From: Tritrichomonas musculus
Taxonomy: Eukaryota; Parabasalia; Tritrichomonadida; Tritrichomonadidae
Reading direction: 5' to 3'
DNA: 64,000 nucleotides
NCBI GenBank assembly: GCA_039105265.1
Contig: JAPFFF010000023.1
Span: 1,798,001 to 1,862,000 of the forward strand
Each line of letters begins with the position of its first letter. The first letter of the stretch is position 1. The notes beneath the pieces are model-generated. The model was not told the DNA's origin and ran no database searches. It saw nothing but the letters and a program-made list of their open reading frames with translations. Position numbers and translations under genes: made by a program. Shown here piece after piece: positions 19,894 through 28,201 of the stretch.

Positions 19894-21627
19894 TTACGAG
19901 AATATTTTAGATTCAATCATAAAATCTTTGATTAATTTTGCTTCAACAACGTAAAGAGGGAAAGATTTTACTATGTTTTGGTCAATAATTGAATTGTCAA
20001 TATCTGCAATAATATATTTTGCTATTGTTCGCTTAATATTAAAGTAAAGAGATGCACTGATTTTTTTTTCTTTGAGGAAGTCTCTTTCTTTTTGACTACA
20101 AAAAAATAAGAATGGCTCGTCATATAAAGGCGTATTTTGTAAAAGAGGAGCAGTTCGATTCCATTGATTAACAACTTTCAAAGGAACTGGCAGCTTAATT
20201 ACTTCTTTTTTAGGTGGTTTGGCTTCTTTTTTAATAATGCTAGTTTCCCTTTTAATAATACTAGTTTTTCTTAAACTCATTCTTAAAGTGGGATTATTTT
20301 TCCTCCTTTCCTCTTCTTTCTTTTTCTTTTCTTCTTCTTTCTTCCTTTTTTCTTCTTCTTTCTTCTTCCTTTCTTCTTCTTTCTTCTTCCTTTCTTCCTC
20401 TTTCTTCTTCTTCTTTTCTTCTAATATTTTTTCTTGCTGCTGGAATTTTGGATTGTTAGCACCTATTAAAGTTAAGTAGTAATTTAGATAAAATGCATCC
20501 GAAACGTTTAATGGCACCCGGGGCATTTTTTGAATATCAAGCCAATTTTTTTTAATCATTGTTTCTGTTCGTCGAATTATTGATGAAGCTTCTTCAACTT
20601 CATTTGGATCACGTACATATTTTACTAGACTAAAGTTTTTTTCTGAAATTGTACTATAAGTGGAAATTGGTGGATTTAAAAGTTTGTCTGGAATATGGCA
20701 TTTGATATCAACAATATTGGTTGGCTGAATTGCATATTCTCGAAAACTTTCTAATTTAGATAAGCCTGAATCTCGTATTGAGTTTTCTATAGTATGTTTA
20801 TCGTAGCCCCTTAAAATGTTAAGTTTGGCAACAAATTCATCTAAATTATCATCAGAATTGAATTCAAGATCCAAAGTAACCATTTCCGGAATTGATTCAG
20901 GCACTTCATCAAAATGGAATTCAAATTCTTCCCTCTTTAATATAAAACCACTTAATTCTCCTTTCTTCTCCCCTTCTTTACCACTGCATGGTTGATCTTC
21001 GATGCCATATTGCTCACTATATTCTTTTATAAAATCATTGGTTTTAAAAATAGATGGAGCATAATTGGATGATACATTTGATGGTTCTTGTTTTGCAGCC
21101 TTCATTTTATTGGCTTCTGAATTTGGACGTAAAGAGCATGCTGATGTTTTTATTGATCTTTCTGAAAAATGGTTGCCAAAATTAACTGGATCTTTTTTAT
21201 AATCAGAATAAGATATAATTGAACCTCCACGTGGATCTGGGGCACATCTCGCTTTAATGAAGCATACATAAAAATGATGACGACATTCATCTTCTGTTTT
21301 TGTTCGTATTACACTTGCGATTCGAGCCCAATTAAATGAATTGTCCCTTCCCAAGGCTTGAATAAAAAATAATTCTTCTTGAATAGTCCATCCTCTCTCA
21401 AACCCTTCTTGTATGCATGGCATAATAACTGCAAAGCGATGTTCTTTTAAATGTTTCCCGATTCTAGGACCTTTGCTAAAACAAGATAAACATAAATCTA
21501 AATTTTTGCATTTAAGGCATGAAACATATATTTCATATGATAATTCATGACAACAAATTTTGCAAAAATGTGGTGGACCTGGATAAGGTGATGATTCATG
21601 CGGATATTTAATTTTTTCAATTTCCAT
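19894..21627 (-). CDS. ADA2: ADA2-type transcriptional adaptor (ZZ, SANT, SWIRM)
   Basis: The frame is open from 21654, but the Met at 21627 (M-E-I-E-K) is the likelier start; it gives 577 aa. Domains in order: a ZZ zinc finger at about 12-60 (C-K-I-C, then C-L-K-C, then C-L-S-C and H-x5-H), a SANT/Myb domain at about 70-120 (W-T-I-Q-E-E-L-F-F-I-Q-A-L, then W-x-x-I-A), a linker, a Lys/Glu-only stretch at about 395-445 that should form a single stable alpha-helix, and a SWIRM domain in the last 80 residues. This order is diagnostic for ADA2, which couples the GCN5 acetyltransferase to SAGA-type complexes in the nucleus. The Lys/Glu helix insert is unusual for the family. The gene diverges from the Cys-rich gene at 22949. 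Confidence 0.9.
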   Translation of the reverse strand: MEIEKIKYPHESSPYPGPPHFCKICCHELSYEIYVSCLKCKNLDLCLSCFSKGPRIGKHLKEHRFAVIMPCIQEGFERGWTIQEELFFIQALGRDNSFNWARIASVIRTKTEDECRHHFYVCFIKARCAPDPRGGSIISYSDYKKDPVNFGNHFSERSIKTSACSLRPNSEANKMKAAKQEPSNVSSNYAPSIFKTNDFIKEYSEQYGIEDQPCSGKEGEKKGELSGFILKREEFEFHFDEVPESIPEMVTLDLEFNSDDNLDEFVAKLNILRGYDKHTIENSIRDSGLSKLESFREYAIQPTNIVDIKCHIPDKLLNPPISTYSTISEKNFSLVKYVRDPNEVEEASSIIRRTETMIKKNWLDIQKMPRVPLNVSDAFYLNYYLTLIGANNPKFQQQEKILEEKKKKKEEERKKKEEERKKKEEEKRKKEEEKKKKEEERRKNNPTLRMSLRKTSIIKRETSIIKKEAKPPKKEVIKLPVPLKVVNQWNRTAPLLQNTPLYDEPFLFFCSQKERDFLKEKKISASLYFNIKRTIAKYIIADIDNSIIDQNIVKSFPLYVVEAKLIKDFMIESKIFS

Positions 21628-21654
21628 TTTTTTAAAGGTGTACGTCCAGTTCAA

Positions 21655-22290
21655 TACTCAGAATTCAATGAGATTTCTCAAATATTTTCGATCTTTTTTG
21701 GAGTAAAAAAAGTTGAAAAATCAATTATATTTTTGAGGAAATAAAATGCTTATTATTCATAGATTGATGATATATTACAAAAAATATTTTTATGCATTTA
21801 ATTTTTCATTTTTAATTCAAAATTATATTTTGTAAAATTTTATCGGCCAAAAAAACAATTATTTTTTGATCGTTTAGGACAAATATCATCATTTTTGACC
21901 CAAACTTTTTCATAATTTGGAAGTATTGAAAGATGTATTCTATGAGTTTCTTCAATATTAACAAGTTTACAACATTTTTGGGACGGACGCCCTTATTAAA
22001 AAAGTATGAATGGAAATGGTAAAAACTTTTAGTATGCTCAGGATTCAATAAGATTTCTCAAAACTTTTGAGTCAAAAGTATATGTCAAAAAATTGAAATA
22101 CAAATTCTAGCCACACTTTTTGCTATATATATTTTTATGAAGAAATATAAAGTTTGTAACTCAAAAAAAATATTTATTTTTAATCGGTTTTATTTTTTGA
22201 TCGTTTAGGCAAAATATTATCATTTTTGACCTAAACTTTTTCCTAATTTGGTAGTATTGAAAAACTAATTCTATGAGTTTATTCGGTTTT
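21655..22290. repeat. Degenerate tandem duplication upstream of ADA2
   Basis: Two diverged direct copies of about 370 and 260 bp. Copy 1 starts at about 21655 (A-CTCAGAATTCAATGAGATTTC) and copy 2 at about 22036 (GCTCAGGATTCAATAAGATT). Both contain TTTTTTGATCGTTTAGG (about 21861 and 22194), followed by ATCATTTTTGACC and a shared stretch ending in TCTATGAGTTT. Neither copy holds an intact gene. It looks like an old segmental duplication or two relics of one element. Confidence 0.55.
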
Positions 22291-22654
22291 ATATTATGTA
22301 AAAACCAAATAAATATATAATTTATATTTAACAATCATTGAGAAATATTAATATCAAAATCTCGAATTACATTTATCCAATATTATAACCGAATTGCAGT
22401 TTAGCCAATAGGAAAATTAATTGAAAATTTTCACTAAAAAATTTTTATTTTGGTTCAAAATTTGAGGCAAGATGATTTTAACAAAACTATAAATTGAATT
22501 TCAATCATCTGTTTTTCAGAAAATATTTGAATAATTGAATTATCAGTTCATTTTTTTTTATGTGATACAAGCATTCAAAAACTTTAAAAATCTCTTGAAT
22601 AGTTCACTTTTTGAGGGAGTATTCAAAAACTAAAAAAGTGAAAGCAGTTCAGAG

Positions 22655-22724
22655 ATTTACGAATTTTCCTCCCCACTTTTTGAGAGCTACGTTCTCAAAA
22701 AGTTGTTATTAGAAATTCGTAAAT
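22655..22724. repeat. Nested hairpin, cruciform-like
   Basis: ACTTTTTGAGA (22675-22685) and TCTCAAAAAGT (22693-22703) form a perfect 11-bp stem with a 7-base loop. Outside it, ATTTACGAATTT (22655-22666) pairs perfectly with AAATTCGTAAAT (22713-22724). A further partial copy, CACTTTTTGAGGGAG, lies at 22606-22620. It may be the core of a small fold-back element. Position, about 225 bases before the start at 22949, does not suggest a terminator. Confidence 0.55.
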
Positions 22725-22948
22725 TTTTTTTTTGACAATACCCTGAAAAATTAAAAAGCTGATTTTTTATATTCAATTTTGTATTCAAGTATATTTACTC
22801 TTTTTTCTGGTTTAATTATATTTACCTATTTAATTAAAATATAAATTAATTTTTTATCGTAAAATTTTGAAACAATAGGTCGTTTTTTTTTTTAAATTTT
22901 GAAAGGTTTATATGCTTTTAAGTCTGTTAAATTAAAAATAAAAAATAG

Positions 22949-23578
22949 ATGAAAACTTATTTGCAGTGTCGCTGCAGTAGTATTAGGGCTTGTGGAGAAA
23001 GAGTTGTTGTTCTTCCTGCAAGTTTAACAAACTTTAGAGGGAAGCTTGATCAACGTATCCCAATTTATCAAATTTCTGAAAACTATCCGATAAGCTCAGT
23101 TGCAAGCTTATCAATTAACAGAGTATGTGAACAATGCTATGATATCATATGCAGTTCATGTGGTGCAAAGTTTCGTATATTTATTCATGGACATAAAAAC
23201 TTCTTACAATTTCCTTTAATGGGAAAAGATCCAAATAAAACTTCACACGAGACATCAGTTTTTATTTCAACATGTAATTCAAAGGAAAAAGAACTAAATA
23301 TCCCAATTCCATCTCGTCATAGAAATAGACGTCCAAAACAGCAACAACCACAAGTTTTAAATGCTGTTATTGTTGACGATAATGCTGATTTGCCAATTCC
23401 ATTGAGATCATTTATTTTAATGAAAAAAGTCAACAAAGAACAAGAAAAGAAAGATGAATTTATCAATTATGCAGATGATGATGACTTTGATTTGATGTTC
23501 TCCAATTCAAAAGAGAGCTTAGTGGGATCATTTCACAATGTCTCTTTAGGAATTCATGATTTATCACTTCTTTCCTAG
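22949..23578 (+). CDS. Cys-rich, probably zinc-binding protein of unknown function
   Basis: 209 aa. The N-terminal 75 residues contain C-R-C near residue 7-9, another Cys near 15, then C-x2-C-x4-C-x2-C (C-E-Q-C-Y-D-I-I-C-S-S-C) near 60-71. Together they could bind one or two zinc ions in a rubredoxin-like or Mis18/Yippee-like arrangement, but no family is clearly recognised. The middle is basic (R-H-R-N-R-R-P-K, a possible nuclear signal near 125) and the tail acidic (D-D-D-D-F-D). The composition suggests a nuclear or chromatin-associated protein; that is inference. Transcribed divergently from ADA2. Confidence 0.6.
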   Translation: MKTYLQCRCSSIRACGERVVVLPASLTNFRGKLDQRIPIYQISENYPISSVASLSINRVCEQCYDIICSSCGAKFRIFIHGHKNFLQFPLMGKDPNKTSHETSVFISTCNSKEKELNIPIPSRHRNRRPKQQQPQVLNAVIVDDNADLPIPLRSFILMKKVNKEQEKKDEFINYADDDDFDLMFSNSKESLVGSFHNVSLGIHDLSLLS

Positions 23579-24216
23579 CGTTTTCGATCTACTTTTTTAT
23601 TTTAATTAATTACTTGGTGTTGTTCTGTTAATCTATTTTGTATCTAGCGCTTTCAATAAAAGTAACATTCTAATGTTTTTATTATACATTATCAATGCTT
23701 GAGCCTTAGATATTTCTTTCATGATTTAGTAAAGGAGGACTATCTCCAATTCAGTTTTGCTTGTTAATACATATTTTTCTTTTATAATTCTAATATCATT
23801 CGATTAATCCTTTCATTTGTAATTTAATCATTTAAATAAACCATTAACATCTTTTCTTTTTCCTTTAGTTTTTTTTAAAGAATTTAGGTGGATGCCATAT
23901 TTTAATCTACAATATGGGTTCATTTCTAAAGTGGATGAGATAAAAACAATTTAAACTTTAATGCAAAAAGTTACATCTAATAATTATTTGAAAAAGTTTA
24001 AATTTCGTTTTGTTCGAATCACCAAATGCTATTTGAAATTCAAAATAACAGTAATATCAAGTAATAGAGAGTACATAATTCATTTCTTATTTAGTAAAAA
24101 AGTTTTTTAAACTTTGGCTAAATTAATAATTCTATATTTCAAATATTGACAAAACAAAATAAAAAAATACACTTTAGTTATAATAAATAATGAACAACAT
24201 AGTATTTAATCGAATT
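23579..24216. other. Intergenic between convergent genes
   Basis: AT-rich, stops in all frames, no repeat or RNA structure noticed. Holds the 3' ends of the Cys-rich gene and FANCI. Confidence 0.5.
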
Positions 24217-27200
24217 TTAACCAACGCTGTCTCCATCTTCTTCGTTATTGTTATCATCAATTTCATTTTCATTTTCGTTTTCATTCCCATTTACATTGTA
24301 GTTCACAATATCACCATATTCGGTTTCTATCTGTTCTTCGTTGTTTGAATTATTCGCCTCTTCTTGTTGCACTGGCTCTTCATCTTCAATCATTTCCTTC
24401 TTTTTCTTTTTCATTTTTTTAGGAAACTTCACATCAGTACCTCTCAACTTACAAAAATCTTCTAAAATGTTTTTAATAAGTAAACCTTTTTCGACTAACG
24501 TTTTCACTAATGCTCTCAACCTATCAATATTAAAGTGTAATTGTGGCGCATAAGTAGCATCAAATTTTTCATGTCTTTTATACTTAGTTTTCTGATTAAT
24601 TTGATTGGCAATAGTAAAGTTAATTACTTCTTCATCGAATTCGGATGTAATTTTTCGAACGAGCCCTTCTAGAGCATCATTACTACTATCAGGCACATCG
24701 AGTGTTTGCTTGAGTAATCTATTCAACATCTTGTAGAATTCATTGACGAATTTAATGAACGATTCATAATAATTATGTGGAAAAGGTTTAAAGTCAATTT
24801 TTATCAAAATTTCTGTAATTTCTGTCATTTGAAGTAAAAAAATTGAAATTTTTTCACCAAAATGCTTTGAATTTTCACAATTCTCCGCATTTACTTGTGG
24901 TAACCATATTTTAACTGCCCAATCAATATCATCTAGATATACACCAAGAGTAGAAATCACTTCTAATAAAGCTGGAGAATATGATGAATTATTATCTTCT
25001 TCACCTTCATTGAGCGTTGCTTTTTCAGCGATCATTTGCGCAAATTCACCAAGCCATTCCAAATTAAAACTGCAGTAATAACGGGCAAGTTTTAAAATTC
25101 GACCTGATGATGGCGAATTAGTCCGAATTAAATTTGTTAGCATTTTTTTAATCGTCTTAAAATTAGTTATATCTTTTGTCGATAACATCGATACCATTTC
25201 AGCTATACAGCAAAAGTTATCAACACTCTTTGCGTACTGATGACTCAAATTCCATTTGATCTTCTTAAGGATGAGCCCATTAGCATCCGATATTTGCTCA
25301 TCTGGCTTGATCAAAGCCATTTTTTGCATAAATTTTTTCACATATTTTTCTTCATATGTTTCAAAGGCGAATGTAAAAAGTTGCTTAAGAGATGTTGTCA
25401 AAAGGTCTTGAAGGGACAAATTTGTTTTAAAACCAGCAGGCGATTCCATCCATTTCACGTTTTCATAAGAATCATACAATATTTGTCCAAGTGTCATTAC
25501 TCTCTTGATTCTTTCTCCTCTCATTTCAAGTCTTAATACAGAAAGTTCGGAAATCATATCTTTAGCGTTTTCAAGTGCATAAAGTTGAATTCCGTAATTG
25601 TCCGAATAGTCACCATTTTCTTCTTCCAATTTTTTGAACAATTCTTCGAGAACAGAAAGATCCATAAAACGAGGAAATTTAAGTTCCGATTTAAGCTCAT
25701 CTTTCCTCATTTTACCAATTTCTGCCTTTTTATGAATGATTCTGTCATAAAGACGAAATAGAGATAAAGCTACATCTTTATCAATCAAAAAAGAATGATT
25801 AAAAAGAACAGAAATGATAGTAATGATACATTCTCTTTCATCAGGATGCTGAAAAATGTCCATTGAATCATATAAGTAGTCGAAATCGACTTTTGAAACT
25901 TCATCACATAAAGTATTAAGCGTGTTTGAAATAGAAGTCCATTCATCACTCTGCTTGATGTTATCAGGAAGAATTCTCAAGCATTGGGAAAGACAATGAA
26001 GAAAATGAGGAATTGATGCGTTAATTGTCAAAGGGAATCCTTCATAAAAACCATCAACAGCAAAAACTTTCTTGTGTTCATTTTCAGTCTCCCCATTTTC
26101 AGTTTTAACTGTTCCTAGAGTGATATCTTCTTCTTTTTTAACACTTTGTTTAGGATCAATGCGAGTAATTGATTCAAGTTTCTCAATAAAAGAGTCATTT
26201 ATGGTTGAACTTAATTCAGGACTTTTTTGGAGCAAAAATGGAATGAAAAAATATATGTCTGCTTGCACAATGTCGCTTTGTGTGAAGCCTCTTCTCATTA
26301 AATTGAAGATATCATGCTGTGTATCTTCATTTGCTGCAGCATCAACAAAACTACCATTGAACATTGAGCCAAAATCGTGATTACTCATGGTCTGAGTGAA
26401 AGTTCTTTCTTGCCTTGGCATAATTAAGTAGAATAAGGCAGCTACTCCATTCAACTTGGCTCTCTCTGTTCGATTAAAGAACGCTTTTCGTGCATCCATG
26501 ATTGCACGATCCAAATATATTTCATTTCCATATATTTTTGGTACCGCATAACGCATAAGCTGCTCAACAACAGGTAATTCAAGATATTGCAAATAGTCAA
26601 TAACTTCAAGGAGATGCTCAGGGGAATCAAGACATTGAACCAAATAAGCCGAGTTTGGAGAATTTGAAATTAAACGTTGAACTATCTGACCAAATATCTC
26701 TGATTTAGAAGACGTGAAATCTTCAAGGCATTTTTCCAAAATTTTGACACCAAGCTCTATTTGTCGAACACTTTCCGAAATGAACTGTGACGATGATTCG
26801 ACAATTTTGCATGTAGTCGGCGCCTTTCTAAAACCACTGTTGTCTTTAGAATTATCGATCAAATTGAATGCAAATTCAATGAAATTGTGTGCATTTGTCT
26901 CCAAATTTACATGGGAAAGATTAATGGCATAGGTCATAGCATATTCTAATGATCTTACTTTTTCAAAGGTAGGTTCAGTTAGGAAAATATGATTTAAAAA
27001 ACGGCTTCTAACCCGAATATAATCATTCTTTATTTGCTCATTATAAAATTTTTGAGTTGAATCTTTAATTTTAGTATTTAAACGGGAAACATCAAAAGTT
27101 AATGAAATTAAAAAAGGGGTAAAATGCGTAGGAAGTTCGTTAGGACTTGTGAGAATTTTTGTGAGACATTCAAGTACAGTTCGAAATGTATTTGATACAG

Positions 27201-28023
27201 CATATAATGTTTTGATAAGAGAACATTGTGCGCGGACATTTTCAATGTTTTCACCTTCATAATCAGCCTTTTCAATTTCAAGAGCTATTTTAATTAGTCG
27301 TTTTAAACATTGATATGTAACTTTTGGATATTTTTGTATGGCTGGAAATAAACGACGCGCAATTATTGATATATTATGAAAACATGCTGAGGAAAGGATA
27401 TTTTTAACTAATTTCTCTGTTTGCTCTTCTGTTAATGGAAGTTCAGTAAAAGTATCAACAAGTGATGGTGCTACATAATCTGGTATTTCGGACTGAAGAA
27501 CTTCATTAATCCATGATTGACAATGTTCTTGACAGGTTTGCTCAACATCTTTAATTTTTATTACATCTTGCTTATTATATAATTTTTGGAAGGCAAGAGG
27601 TATAATTGATAAAAGAGATTCAATAATATAAGGCCTTTTTTCATCGTCTTTTGTTTTTATTGAGGTACGATAAGCATGCTTAATAATTTGAATGGCTGTT
27701 TTAAGACTTGCAACTTGTGGAATCATTTTACAAAGTGCACGAGTAAACTGACAAGCTTTATCTGCTGAAGCAAAATTCCATTTTTGAATTTGTTTTATCG
27801 CCATCATAATAACTTTTTTTGTTAAATCACTATCCTCAATTGATTCAAAAACTGCATTAAGAATAACATCTGGAGATAAATTTTTAGAAATGGAGATTTG
27901 AAGGATTGATTCGATATCTTCTTTTGTAAGCTTTGAACCAAATTCGAGTAAATCTTTTTCGTTAGAACCGGAATTATATTGTTCATAAATATCTAATAGC
28001 TTCTGGACGTCTTCCGCGTCCAT
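24217..28023 (-). CDS. FANCI: FANCI, Fanconi anaemia group I homologue
   Basis: 1268 aa, close to animal FANCI (about 1300), all-helical in character. Several stretches match FANCI in order: residues 186-215 (V-D-T-F-T-E-L-P-L-T-E-E-Q), 300-315 (F-T-P-F-L-I-S-L-T-F), 476-496 (Y-L-Q-Y-L-E-L-P-V-V), 511-535 (A-R-K-A-F-F-N-R-T, then G-V-A-A-L-F-Y-L-I) and a C-terminal block with Y-A-P-Q-L-H-F-N-I-D. Lys513 (codon 26485-26487) aligns with the lysine monoubiquitinated in human FANCI (K523). The tail is Lys-rich then acidic, as in the family. In other eukaryotes FANCI pairs with FANCD2 as a DNA clamp for interstrand crosslink repair. The gene is divergent from the CCDC177-like gene with a 178-bp spacer. 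A TCACTA initiator-like motif lies about 40 bases before the ATG. Confidence 0.85.
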   Translation of the reverse strand: MDAEDVQKLLDIYEQYNSGSNEKDLLEFGSKLTKEDIESILQISISKNLSPDVILNAVFESIEDSDLTKKVIMMAIKQIQKWNFASADKACQFTRALCKMIPQVASLKTAIQIIKHAYRTSIKTKDDEKRPYIIESLLSIIPLAFQKLYNKQDVIKIKDVEQTCQEHCQSWINEVLQSEIPDYVAPSLVDTFTELPLTEEQTEKLVKNILSSACFHNISIIARRLFPAIQKYPKVTYQCLKRLIKIALEIEKADYEGENIENVRAQCSLIKTLYAVSNTFRTVLECLTKILTSPNELPTHFTPFLISLTFDVSRLNTKIKDSTQKFYNEQIKNDYIRVRSRFLNHIFLTEPTFEKVRSLEYAMTYAINLSHVNLETNAHNFIEFAFNLIDNSKDNSGFRKAPTTCKIVESSSQFISESVRQIELGVKILEKCLEDFTSSKSEIFGQIVQRLISNSPNSAYLVQCLDSPEHLLEVIDYLQYLELPVVEQLMRYAVPKIYGNEIYLDRAIMDARKAFFNRTERAKLNGVAALFYLIMPRQERTFTQTMSNHDFGSMFNGSFVDAAANEDTQHDIFNLMRRGFTQSDIVQADIYFFIPFLLQKSPELSSTINDSFIEKLESITRIDPKQSVKKEEDITLGTVKTENGETENEHKKVFAVDGFYEGFPLTINASIPHFLHCLSQCLRILPDNIKQSDEWTSISNTLNTLCDEVSKVDFDYLYDSMDIFQHPDERECIITIISVLFNHSFLIDKDVALSLFRLYDRIIHKKAEIGKMRKDELKSELKFPRFMDLSVLEELFKKLEEENGDYSDNYGIQLYALENAKDMISELSVLRLEMRGERIKRVMTLGQILYDSYENVKWMESPAGFKTNLSLQDLLTTSLKQLFTFAFETYEEKYVKKFMQKMALIKPDEQISDANGLILKKIKWNLSHQYAKSVDNFCCIAEMVSMLSTKDITNFKTIKKMLTNLIRTNSPSSGRILKLARYYCSFNLEWLGEFAQMIAEKATLNEGEEDNNSSYSPALLEVISTLGVYLDDIDWAVKIWLPQVNAENCENSKHFGEKISIFLLQMTEITEILIKIDFKPFPHNYYESFIKFVNEFYKMLNRLLKQTLDVPDSSNDALEGLVRKITSEFDEEVINFTIANQINQKTKYKRHEKFDATYAPQLHFNIDRLRALVKTLVEKGLLIKNILEDFCKLRGTDVKFPKKMKKKKKEMIEDEEPVQQEEANNSNNEEQIETEYGDIVNYNVNGNENENENEIDDNNNEEDGDSVG

Positions 28024-28201
28024 TTTCTAAGAAAATTAAAATTGATATATAAATTTAGTGAAGTTCCCTTGCTAAGTTTATTTTAAAAAGTTAATATGCT
28101 TGTGATGTTCATTTTTCTCACAATTTAATATTGAATAGTTTATATTTAATAACGATTTTTGATCATAAATCCGTTGAATTTATCTGATAATCAGATATTG
28201 A
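28024..28201. promoter_or_regulatory. Short bidirectional promoter, FANCI / CCDC177-like
   Basis: Only 178 bases separate the two divergent start codons. Toward FANCI there is TCACTA (minus strand, near 28064-28059), matching the trichomonad initiator TCA-Y-W. Toward the plus-strand gene there are TAACGAT at about 28149, like the Myb element of Trichomonas promoters, and TCATA at about 28161. Promoter roles are inferred from known Trichomonas elements. Confidence 0.4.
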
